Source: Sphingobacteriaceae bacterium (GTDB lineage Bacteria; Bacteroidota; Bacteroidia; Sphingobacteriales; Sphingobacteriaceae). From it: DNA of 64,000 nucleotides. The position numbers were made by a program, and so were the translations under genes. The stretch covers positions 186,001 to 250,000 of the forward strand of contig JAGIAD010000003.1 of assembly GCA_017745075.1 (NCBI GenBank), read 5' to 3'. Under the pieces are notes generated by a model. It made no database searches. It saw nothing but the letters and a program-made list of their open reading frames with translations, and was not told the DNA's origin. Position 1 is the first letter of the stretch; every line of letters starts with the position of its first letter. Of this stretch, positions 10,301 to 17,499 are shown piece after piece.

Positions 10301-10733
10301 TAGCAACCAGGTAGGTCGTTTTCATCGGTGCCCTCCTGATTACAATTGTCTTATCTACAATACTGTAGGTAAATGGCTGTCCGGCAAAACATTTCTGCAG
10401 AAATTCTTCTACGGATACGTTCCGGATATTGAGGCTTACTTTAGCGCCGGCAAGTATTTCGTCGCCATAAAGAAACTGGTAACCACTTTGGCTTTCTACC
10501 TGCCGGAGCACAGTCTTCAGGTCTTTGTTTCTTGCTGAAACAGAAATCCGTTGGGCATTTGCCGCCATGGTAAGCTGGAGAAAAGCGGTAACTAGTATAA
10601 TAAAGGTCAGCTTTGCCCTCATAATTATCTTTTTGGTTAGTTGGTGGTCCCTGTAGCTACCTATAGTTTTGGCATGCAGTAGCCAGCATATAGGCATGCT
10701 TAGCCTATACTTTAAAAAAGCACAAAATTTCAT
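7377..10733 (-). CDS. SusC/RagA TonB-linked outer-membrane transporter with STN domain (PUL 1)
   Basis: The protein has a secretin/TonB N-terminal (STN) domain at roughly 60-115, a carboxypeptidase-regulatory-like domain at 145-230, a plug starting near VVGFGTQKKTDLTGAV, and a long beta-barrel ending in an aromatic-type C-terminus (LNLKF). It imports glycan fragments with SusD using TonB energy. The STN domain is the part that signals to the FecR anti-sigma factor, which agrees with the FecR and sigma genes upstream. The frame begins at 10733, but the signal peptide starts at the internal ATG at 10622 (MRAKLTFIILVTAFLQ), so the shorter 1081-aa form is equally possible. Confidence 0.95.
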   Translation of the reverse strand: MKFCAFLKYRLSMPICWLLHAKTIGSYRDHQLTKKIIMRAKLTFIILVTAFLQLTMAANAQRISVSARNKDLKTVLRQVESQSGYQFLYGDEILAGAKVSLNIRNVSVEEFLQKCFAGQPFTYSIVDKTIVIRRAPMKTTYLVATGSLKGIVRDSKSGTALPGVTIKLDGEGVLLTQTSDDKGAYAFYNLKTGNYTISWNYVGYNTVKKEVVVTEGQNPSLDITLTELSAQLEELVVVGFGTQKKTDLTGAVGVVNVEKSLASRPVTNVQELLSGTVPGLNIAKGSGAVGSGASVNIRGTSTIGGSSGVLVLIDGFPGNIYTLNPNDIESISVLKDAASAAIYGSRAANGVLLVTTKKGRSGKATLEINSSIGIQQPQFMLDFVGSEDYMRMWDRALINDGKQPLYGEKGLADLAAGKYPDNKWYREIYKKNSLINNNNIAIAGGTENVTYRISGAYDYQDGTLPNNDYNKYVFRPDVKVKLSDKLSVMANLQYTQTYIKQPQGGTDIWQSQSARAAPISPIYTAKGQYGIGSSMVGNTIAAVNEGGYNYAKYKELFGVADIVYTPVKDLTLKGSYARTSSDQRTTDRLVSYNLYDDNGGIAAKKNLVTGLTESFSSNYRNTYQLTADYSRQIGKHGLKGLAGYSQEYYYTEGFSAFRDNLPFDNINVLNTGSSTNMQNTGSASDMAIRSYFGRLNYDYDGKYLLQANIRADGSSRFAKGNKWGYFPSFSAGWNIHKEAFFDVKWINALKIRGSWGILGDAEKVGAYATSEVLTYNPIIYGFNGVTVPGAYNGVAVNKNITWEESRQADIGIDVTLFKQKLNLTVDYFHNNRKNILNNPPVSAEFGLPAPFSNLLRMESKGWEFLGSYRDAASDFRWGVDLNAAFSKNKVADLGGRGFQISGDTYTDVGLQYQLPYGLHAIGLFQSAAEIAASPNQGPNVFPGNIKFEDLNGDNIIDGKDRMILNDKVVVRFGGNLNFGWKNFDLSANFTGAFNGKRYMSGYEGWAFYLSQNARPLAIDNWTPDNPGASYPRLSIQYTANDTKYSSFWLRKADYIKIQNVQLGYQLPQALLAKLKLNYLRLFVSGQNLATITNYDGFDPEGGYYPLSRTWSFGLNLKF

Positions 10734-10842
10734 ACATTTGGTTAAGTTTGGTTAGCCGGTCTTACCTTCTTTAGAAGCCATTGACCGGAGTCTGTTTGTT
10801 CTATGTTAGTTGCATTGTTCAATTAGCGGATACCTTACTTGT

Positions 10843-10870
10843 GCCGGGTATGTTCGCTGCATCCCCGGCT
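10843..10870. other. Hairpin between anti-sigma gene and susC (PUL 1)
   Basis: GCCGGG and CCCGGC face each other about 15 bases apart in the 171-bp gap between fecR-like and susC genes. The T-run lies on the plus-strand side (TTTTTTA), where there is no gene to terminate. On the minus strand it may separate regulator mRNA from susC mRNA. The role is uncertain. Confidence 0.3.
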
Positions 10871-10904
10871 TTTTTATCGGTTTCCATAAAAAATAATCTG
10901 GTTT

Positions 10905-12056
10905 CTATGGCATAGCAATAATTCTCCTTTCTTCAACTTTAAAGTGTACCATATTGGTTAATTCGAGCGTTTCAAGTACTTTGGCAATCTCGGCATAACG
11001 CGAAACAGAGCCTGTAAATGATTTTTCAGAAATGTTGCCCTTATATTCAACATCTACGTTATACCATCTTGAAATATCGCGCATAATGGCAGAAAGTGGT
11101 TTACTGTGAAAAGTAAACTGGTTATTTTTCCAGGCAATGGTTTCCTGCACATCTGCCTGTGTAACCTTCAGGTCAGCAGCATTTGTGGCCTGTTCTCCTG
11201 GTTTAAGAATTGCCATGTTTTCCTGCCCGTTGTGGCTTTTAGCCCTGATGCGAACCGAGCCTTCTAAAAGTGTGGTTCTGGTTGATTTCTCGTCGGCATA
11301 GCTGTTGATATTAAAATGCGTTCCCAGTACCTCAACAGTTTGGCCTGCGCTCAATACCTTGAAAGGTTTATGGCGGTCTTTTGCTACCTCAAAGTAAGCT
11401 TCACCTTCAAGGGTTACAAGACGTTGCTGCCCCGTAAACCTGGCCGGAAAGTGTAAAACTGAGGCCGCATTTAACCAAACCTTTGTTCCATCCGAAAGCA
11501 CTACCTGGTATTGTCCGCCACGTGGGGTCGACAATACATTCGAAGCCATCTGCCCATCCGTTACAGCAGGCACACTCACCAGCTGGTAGCTGAGCTGACC
11601 ATTTGCCGTCTTGGAGATTTCGGCTCCATCCTGAAGCGCAATTTTACCAAGCGGGCTTTTATCCAGGCCGAGTTTGGTGCCATCAGCGAGTGTTAGTACA
11701 GCAACATTACCACCCGGAACAATGTGGGCATAGGCTGTTGTATTTTTCTCAGGTACATTTGTTTTAACTGTGGGCGATGGATTGGAATAAAAAATATAAC
11801 CCAGTATCATGATAAATGATGCAGCTACACTTACTGCTATATAAAAAGATTTTGTCTTGTTTTTTGGCGGTGTGGTAGCCTGTGCAATGTTCTTCCAAAT
11901 CTTCTCCCGATCTTTTTCTATTCCATCCGGATCTTTTGCCAGCGTTTCATTGGCCGATTCGCTGAGGTAAAAACGTTCAATTAACGCCTCTTCCTCAGGG
12001 TTACATTCGCCTTTTTCGTATCGTTGTAATAGTGCTCTTAATTGGTTGTGATCCAT
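10905..12056 (-). CDS. FecR-family anti-sigma factor (PUL 1)
   Basis: The cytoplasmic N-terminal part (about 85 residues) should bind the sigma factor. One membrane segment (FYIAVSVAASFIMILGYIFY) follows near residue 90, then the periplasmic FecR domain with LSTPRGGQYQVVLSDGTKVWLNA and EGEAYFEVAKD near residues 175-230, and a C-terminal DUF4974 domain. At 383 residues the length is typical. It relays substrate occupancy of the STN domain of SusC to the ECF sigma factor. It is unusually far (884 bp) from its sigma gene because repeats lie between them. Confidence 0.93.
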   Translation of the reverse strand: MDHNQLRALLQRYEKGECNPEEEALIERFYLSESANETLAKDPDGIEKDREKIWKNIAQATTPPKNKTKSFYIAVSVAASFIMILGYIFYSNPSPTVKTNVPEKNTTAYAHIVPGGNVAVLTLADGTKLGLDKSPLGKIALQDGAEISKTANGQLSYQLVSVPAVTDGQMASNVLSTPRGGQYQVVLSDGTKVWLNAASVLHFPARFTGQQRLVTLEGEAYFEVAKDRHKPFKVLSAGQTVEVLGTHFNINSYADEKSTRTTLLEGSVRIRAKSHNGQENMAILKPGEQATNAADLKVTQADVQETIAWKNNQFTFHSKPLSAIMRDISRWYNVDVEYKGNISEKSFTGSVSRYAEIAKVLETLELTNMVHFKVEERRIIAMP

Positions 12057-12169
12057 CGATAGTGTAGCTTTATTTTAACAAGACACTTCCGGAAGCGGCA
12101 GGGAGTAGATGAATTTTATTTTTTTTTATATGGCTGTAGCGGCAAGCACTGTTTTATGTTCCTGAACCT

Positions 12170-12880
12170 GATCATAAGTGTAAGGATTTAGTAATGGGGG
12201 GTAAACAAACCCACCTATAAATGCAGGCTTTGTTTTTCAAAAAAGAATAGACTTTTGTTTTTTCGGAAAGCAGGTTCAGCAGCATTTAGGATAATGCAGT
12301 CCCGCTGTACGCTATACTTCGTGTTCGCTTCCATCGGGTTTAGGTGGCTCAGCCGGTAATAATATGTGGGGTTGCTAGGCGCAGAAAATGAAAAATTAGT
12401 CTTAAAAGAAAGGTTTTAAGGTCATGGCACTTCCCTTTGTTCTTAAACCTGATCGCAGCGAACACGGAGTGCAACGGAGTAAAGCGAAGAGCAGGACTAA
12501 TGCTCCTATGAAATACAGACTTTGCTTTTCAAAAGAAGAATAGATTTTTGTTTTTTCGGAAAGCAGGTTCAGCAGCATTTGGGTTAATACAATCCCGCTG
12601 TACGCTATACTTCGTGTCGCTTCCATCGGGTTTAGGTGGCTCAGCCGGTAATCATATTGGGGGTTGCAGGGCGTAGAAAATGAAAAATTAGCCTTAAAAG
12701 AAAGGGTTTTAAGGTCATGGCAATCCTTTTGTTCTTAAACCTGATCGCAGCGAACACGGAGTGCAACGAAGTAAAGCGGAGAGCAGGAACAAACCCAGCT
12801 ATGAAATACAGGCTTTGCTTTTCAAAAAAAGAATAGATTTTTGTTTTTTTGGAAAGCAGGTTTAGTAGCATATCAATGCC
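12170..12880. repeat. Tandem array of ~292-bp units built of mutually inverted elements
   Basis: Matching points recur at 12229, 12521 and 12814, a period of 292-293 bp, with two full copies and a truncated third. Each unit holds a ~45-base element in one orientation (12300-12344, 12591-12637) and a related element inverted (12443-12496, 12735-12788); the shared core reads AAACC(C/T)GAT..(A)AGCGAACACG(A/G)AGT. Units differ by scattered substitutions and 1-base indels. Two short open frames (12402-12626 and 12641-12871) are only successive repeat copies. The array fills most of the 884-bp gap between sigma and anti-sigma genes. It looks like a REP/BIME-type structure, and no transposase is present. 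Confidence 0.85.
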
Positions 12881-12940
12881 GAAGGCGACCCCTTAAAAAG
12901 GATTTTGCCTAATTGAATGCAATTATACCCTAAGAAAAAT

Positions 12941-13528
12941 TTACAGCAGGTATGGCAGGATAATGATGGCGAGTATAATTGGTGAAGCGAGTTTAAGGCG
13001 CAGGATTTTTATGGCATTGGCCACCTGTTTTTTCACCGTCTGATCGGATATTCCCAGCTTATCTCCTATTTGGCGGTGTGTAAGGTGTTCTCTCCGGCTA
13101 AATTCAAATACCTCGCGCATTTTCGGCGGAAGCAATTGTATCTCCCGGTCAATTTCTATAGAAAGTTCTTTTTCGGTAATCTTATCCAGCACATTGCCTG
13201 AATGCTGTTCGGCAAAAAGTGCAAATCTGTTAATCAGGTCATCGCCATTCTGACGTTTGCGGAGTACATTGAGCACACGATGCCGCGCTGCCGTATAAAG
13301 ATAACCCGGCACATTGGTATGTATATCCAGCTCAGCTGCTTTAGCCCAGAAACTGATAAACAGTTCCTGTACCACATCCTTAGCCTCTTCCTCATCTTTG
13401 AGCATACGCAAACAGTGACTATAAAGCAAAGTCCAATGTCTTTTATACAATTCGGAGAAGGCCGAATGATCGCCAGCCGCCATTAACGGCAATAACGCTG
13501 CATCAGAAAATCTAGAATTGGCACTCAT
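12941..13528 (-). CDS. FecI-like ECF sigma-70 factor (PUL 1)
   Basis: The 195-residue protein has sigma region 2 at about 20-90 (AFSELYKRHW, then DVVQELFISFWAKAAEL) and region 4 at about 125-180 (LPPKMREVFEFSRREHLTHRQIG, split here as two motifs: LPPKMREVFEFSR and HRQIGDKLGISDQTVKKQV). This is the ECF family that works with FecR-type anti-sigma factors. The protein ends in an unusual hydrophobic tail (IILAIIILPYLL). It probably activates susC of PUL 1. The next gene of its regulatory pair lies 884 bp downstream across a repeat array. Confidence 0.92.
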   Translation of the reverse strand: MSANSRFSDAALLPLMAAGDHSAFSELYKRHWTLLYSHCLRMLKDEEEAKDVVQELFISFWAKAAELDIHTNVPGYLYTAARHRVLNVLRKRQNGDDLINRFALFAEQHSGNVLDKITEKELSIEIDREIQLLPPKMREVFEFSRREHLTHRQIGDKLGISDQTVKKQVANAIKILRLKLASPIILAIIILPYLL

Positions 13529-13686
13529 ATCGGGGATATCTCACTATTAAAGATAATGATCAATAATTAAAAAATTTATTTTTTGACAAATCAGCTTAAT
13601 ACAATAACAAAATCGTTTAATATTGAGGTTGTATAACTAATTATCCCCAAAGCGTATAAATGATCTGTTTCATAGCGTTAGTTGAC

Positions 13687-14601
13687 TTAAATAAAATCAG
13701 TATACACCAATTCTGTCTTAGTCTTCGATTCTAATTGCGATTTCTTCAAAAATTCAAGCGGTGTAATGCCCTTATTTTTTTTAAATTGCCGGTGAAATCC
13801 GGTCAGACTATTAAATCCACTCTGGAAGCACACTTGCTTAATCGTTAAATCGTCTTTACGCAGCAACTCGCAGGCATAGTTTATCCTCAACTCCATTAAA
13901 AAACTGATGTAGTTATACCCTGATTCTGTTTTAAAGTATCTTGAAAATGATTTCGGGCTGATATTTGCCATACCTGCAAGGTTTCTGATATCAATAGCCT
14001 GCGTATAATTGGCTAAGATATAATCCCAGATCAATCGGATCGGTTTGTTTATATTTTTAGTTTTCAGGTAATTTACCGGATGTTTATAGATGATGTTTTG
14101 CGCGCCCACAACTTCATCAATGAGGAACATTAGGTTCAAAAAATGTAAAAAATCTGCCTTTCCACCTGCCGCTATTTTCTGTATAAAAGCGGCCACTGAG
14201 GCTGATTTATTTTTAGGGATGAGGATGCCTTTTTTAGCATTGGCTAATAACCCCTGTATCCGTGAATTACTGGCACTACAAATATTTTTTAAAATCTGAT
14301 TTACCGCTCCAAAATAGAAATGAATGGTTTCGGCATCGGCAAACGCCTGGTGAGGTTCCTGGCTTTGAAAAAAGAAACAATGTGGAATTCCCGGGCCAAT
14401 GAATATTACATCCCCTTCGCTGAACTTATGCTGAGATTTACCAATAACAAACTGCCCTGTACCTCTGGCAATGTAGATAATTTCTGACTCAAGATGATGG
14501 TGAACTGAACTCGTTAGTATTTTATCGTGATCAGTGGTGATGGTAAAAAAAGTATTCGGAGCGCGGTGAATTTTAATTAATTGAGATTTAATCAAGGCCA
14601 T
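13687..14601 (-). CDS. AraC-family transcriptional regulator
   Basis: Residues about 20-110 look like a cupin sensor domain (SEIIYIARGTGQFVIG, then FSEGDVIFIGPGIPHCFF). Residues about 195-290 form the AraC double helix-turn-helix, with RNLAGMANISPKSFSRYFK, then KQVCFQSGFNSLTGFHRQFKK and the closing GITPLEFLK. No signal peptide or membrane segment is seen, so it acts in the cytoplasm, probably on a small sugar or related ligand. It lies 158 bp upstream of the PUL 1 sigma gene in the same direction and is divergent from the metallopeptidase, so it may control either side. Confidence 0.9.
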   Translation of the reverse strand: MALIKSQLIKIHRAPNTFFTITTDHDKILTSSVHHHLESEIIYIARGTGQFVIGKSQHKFSEGDVIFIGPGIPHCFFFQSQEPHQAFADAETIHFYFGAVNQILKNICSASNSRIQGLLANAKKGILIPKNKSASVAAFIQKIAAGGKADFLHFLNLMFLIDEVVGAQNIIYKHPVNYLKTKNINKPIRLIWDYILANYTQAIDIRNLAGMANISPKSFSRYFKTESGYNYISFLMELRINYACELLRKDDLTIKQVCFQSGFNSLTGFHRQFKKNKGITPLEFLKKSQLESKTKTELVYTDFI

Positions 14602-14834
14602 AGATAGGAATATTAAAAAACTACATAATCTATATATATGAGGTTTTTACTCGCAAAAATGCCTACAACCAGAGAAGAAAAAATAAATATCAACCTTTCT
14701 CTTTCGATAACAAATAATACACTTTTATTGCATACATATATCATTTTTATACAAAACAAATACTACAGTTTACAGCACATATAATATGACGTACTTTAAC
14801 CGAAGTTTATCATTTAACTTATAGAAAATACATT

Positions 14835-15743
14835 ATGAAAAAACAAACAAAGTTCAGAATTGCTATCGCAAGCGGAATTGTTTTAATTTTTGTTGCCGCC
14901 ATTACCAGCTGCAAGAAAAATCAAAAAGAAACGGAAATTCCAAAAGTTGAAGAATCGGGTTTAAGTAAAGTAGATCAAATCAGTATCGCAAAAGCAGGTT
15001 TCTCGCCAACAAATGCGATTAAAACAGATGGAGGTTTTATTGTTGAGGGAGATATCTTTTTAAAAACCACGGATTTGGAAAGACAACAAACTTTCATTAA
15101 AAAAGTGGTATCTAAAGAGGCTACAACAGAACAATATAGAACCACAAATCAGGTTACAGGGCTGCCACGTGTTATTAAAATTAAGGTTAACGCCGGTACT
15201 GCACAAACTGTATTTACCAATGCCACCAAAGAGGCCATCAAAAGATACAATGACCTTGGCTTAAAGCTTACCTTTACGCTACTGGATTCTAACTCGATAA
15301 CTAAAGAAGATATTCTGATTAAGGGAGAAAGTTTTAGCGATCCGAATGTTTTAGGCCAGTCAGCTGGTTTTCCGGATGCAAATGGCAACCCGGCAAGCCC
15401 GATTAAATTGAGCAATACCCATTACGACAAAAATTTCACTAATAATAACCTGTTGGCAACAGTAATTGCGCATGAAATCGGCCACGCTATCGGTTTCAGG
15501 CATACAGACTATGCTGACCGTACTTATAGCTGTGGCTTAACGCCATGGGATGCTTTCCTAAGATTATTTGGCATACAGGTTGGAAATGAAGGAGATGGTG
15601 GTGTTGGAGCAATCCATATACCAGGAACACCGCTGGGTGGAGAACCGGGATCGTGGATGCTGGCCTGTTCAGACGGATCAAACAGACCTTTTACAGCAAG
15701 CGACATCGTAGCGATAAAAGCTTTGTATCCTAAAACCAATTAA
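14835..15743 (+). CDS. M57-type (HEIGH) zinc metallopeptidase lipoprotein
   Basis: The signal ends in a lipobox-like AAITSC near residue 26. The zinc motif HEIGHAIGFRH lies near residues 212-222 (HExxHxxGxxH with Glu as the catalytic base), preceded by NLLATVIA. This matches the dual-action HEIGH peptidase family (M57-like) of Bacteroidota. The 302-residue length fits a small secreted or surface-anchored protease. It is a single-gene unit, divergent from the AraC-type regulator, and ends at a strong hairpin. Substrates are unknown. Confidence 0.85.
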   Translation: MKKQTKFRIAIASGIVLIFVAAITSCKKNQKETEIPKVEESGLSKVDQISIAKAGFSPTNAIKTDGGFIVEGDIFLKTTDLERQQTFIKKVVSKEATTEQYRTTNQVTGLPRVIKIKVNAGTAQTVFTNATKEAIKRYNDLGLKLTFTLLDSNSITKEDILIKGESFSDPNVLGQSAGFPDANGNPASPIKLSNTHYDKNFTNNNLLATVIAHEIGHAIGFRHTDYADRTYSCGLTPWDAFLRLFGIQVGNEGDGGVGAIHIPGTPLGGEPGSWMLACSDGSNRPFTASDIVAIKALYPKTN

Positions 15744-15755
15744 ACCTTTAGCAGA

Positions 15756-15794
15756 AAGCACGAACAGTTGATGAGTAACTGTTCGTGCTTTTCT
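15756..15794 (+). terminator. Terminator after metallopeptidase gene
   Basis: AAGCACGAACAGTT and AACTGTTCGTGCTT form a 14-bp perfect stem with a 7-base loop and a T-rich tail, 13 bases after the stop codon. The remaining sequence to 16033 shows nothing else recognisable. Confidence 0.85.
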
Positions 15795-16033
15795 TCAATG
15801 ATAAACAAATGATTGTATGTGATTTAATGAACAAATACTCCGTACCTGAAAACCCTTAATAGAAGGTTTCGTCAAGATGTTTCGGATTTTAAAATGTAGA
15901 TTAAAAACCAAATAGGTTGCCAATGCAATAAAATCCTGCGACTCGAACTTACTCCGCCAATTACACTGGCCATCATTATCTTAGCGTATCTGCTTTAAAT
16001 TTTCTTGCTTGCACAACATTCGCATTTAATATG

Positions 16034-17164
16034 CTAGGGCTTTTTTAAAGGGATTACCATATTCCATGAACGATCTAAAGCATACGGACGGCTTCCCGCT
16101 CCGGTTGCAGCAAATAAATGTGTTGCTATTCCATGTTCGTCAAATAACAAAAACGGCCTTTCAAAATTTCCTTGTTTGGTAGTCGTACCATCGGCCCATT
16201 TAATTATTCTGGAATAAGCCTTTACCTCTTTAGCTAATGTCCATTCCTTCCCGTTCTTCGAACGTGCATGTATCCCTCCGCCTTCCTCGCCACAAATGCT
16301 TCCAGATCTGTCTTTCATAATTAACTCGTAATGATCTTTTTCCCACCAGACAAAAGGATCTTCCACATCGCTATCAGGTTTATTTGATTTATGAAATTCG
16401 AAAATGGGTTTGTCTGTAAGCCGTTTATATTGCCCCTTGAAAGAATCGGCAACTGCAGCACCCAATAACAATGGTGGGTTCCAATCTTTTGGTGATGATT
16501 TATACAAGAGATAAATTTTTCCGTCTGGTAACACCACAGGCGAAGGATTAGAAGTTATAGAGGCATCCCACTGACCTGGTCTTGGCAATAAAAGCGGTTG
16601 GTCACTACGGATCCACGGTCCATACACAGATTTGGACCACGCCATACCTATTCTTTTGTTCATCCAGGCATGGTGCGCTACGCCGTTTGCCCAAACATCT
16701 TCTCCTGGTTTAGGGTCGGCGTCGGCATATCTGTTTCCGAAATAATAGAGAACATAATAATCTTTAACCTTTATAATCCGGGGGTTATGTGTGGTACAGC
16801 CATCAAAATAATCCCTTCCTCTTGCTTGCAACACTACCTCTTCGAAACGGTACGGCCCTTCAGGCACAGTAGAAACTGCCCTTACTACCTGCGAATTAGT
16901 AACCCAGTTGCCAAAACCATAATCTTTTGACCACCTGGAAGCAAACATGTGGTATAAGCCATCTTCACCTTTTATAACTGAAGGATCCCAAACCCAATAA
17001 TTATCCATTGAAAAACCACCATTTACCGGTGCAGGCAACATCCTGCTTAATAAAGATGGCTGCTCATTACTTTTAGCAATTCCATCTGGCGTATGGCTAA
17101 GCAGCAGTCCCAGAGTACCTGAAGTAGAATATTTAATAAAATCTCTTCTTGATAAATTATCCAT
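16034..17164 (-). CDS. GH43-like five-bladed beta-propeller glycosidase, Tat-exported
   Basis: A twin-arginine signal (SRRDFIKYSTSG) starts the 376-residue protein. The body has the propeller pattern of the GH43/GH32-type clans: WVWDPSVIKGEDGLYHMFASRW near residue 57 (possible catalytic base Asp in WDPS; quoted here across 22 positions only as landmarks WDPSVIKGEDG and YHMFASRW), THNPRIIKVKDYYVLYY, and DVEDPFVWWEKDHYELIMKD near residue 265. Similar propellers occur in other families such as GH117, so the number is not certain. It lies at the end of PUL 2, 335 bp after the GH29 gene, with a dead gene fragment between. It probably trims glycan in the periplasm. Confidence 0.6.
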   Translation of the reverse strand: MDNLSRRDFIKYSTSGTLGLLLSHTPDGIAKSNEQPSLLSRMLPAPVNGGFSMDNYWVWDPSVIKGEDGLYHMFASRWSKDYGFGNWVTNSQVVRAVSTVPEGPYRFEEVVLQARGRDYFDGCTTHNPRIIKVKDYYVLYYFGNRYADADPKPGEDVWANGVAHHAWMNKRIGMAWSKSVYGPWIRSDQPLLLPRPGQWDASITSNPSPVVLPDGKIYLLYKSSPKDWNPPLLLGAAVADSFKGQYKRLTDKPIFEFHKSNKPDSDVEDPFVWWEKDHYELIMKDRSGSICGEEGGGIHARSKNGKEWTLAKEVKAYSRIIKWADGTTTKQGNFERPFLLFDEHGIATHLFAATGAGSRPYALDRSWNMVIPLKKP

Positions 17165-17349
17165 GTATTAAGCTCAGGTTAATGATATAGCCCAAAAGCT
17201 ACCATCTGTTTTAAATAAATTTATAATTTAATTTGCGATCAATTTCTGATTTTCAACTTTTGGCCATATTATTAACTCGTTATCAAACCATTATCCTAAT
17301 CACCTACTTCATGACATGTACCAGCAATAAATTTTTGATGTTTTAGTTT

Positions 17350-17445
17350 TTAGCTTTCCATTTGTTTACGCAGTACAGCTTCTTTATTTGAATTCCAGTA
17401 ACCAGTAATTTAATAAAGGGAGAACTGTAATTGTTCTTTCACGTA
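17350..17445 (-). pseudogene. Remnant of an RbsD/FucU-like gene 3' end
   Basis: Read on the minus strand, this stretch gives NYSSPFIKL, then after a shift of frame YWNSNKEAVLRKQMES and a stop codon. The intact gene at 2317-2889 has PYSSTFIKLDCGYWNAAKEAELRSQM at its end (compare PYSSTFIKL and YWNAAKEAELRSQM). A net loss of 4 bases at the DCG position breaks the frame, and a stop codon lies a few codons upstream of NYSS. Nothing further 5' is recognisable. It sits 55 bp downstream of the fucosidase, the same place relative to a glycosidase as the intact copy has after GH116. Confidence 0.75.
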
Positions 17446-17499
17446 TCTCAAATTAATTCTATCTGTCTTATTTTAACCTAAGGTTAGCATAACCATTCC

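Noticed and set aside
12402..12871. Two similar open frames of 74 and 76 codons on the minus strand
   Set aside because: They are successive copies of the 292-bp repeat read in the same frame; no signal, domain or upstream promoter supports translation.
12170..12880. Possible CRISPR array
   Set aside because: The period is 292 bp, the whole unit is repeated with no unique spacers, and no cas genes are present.
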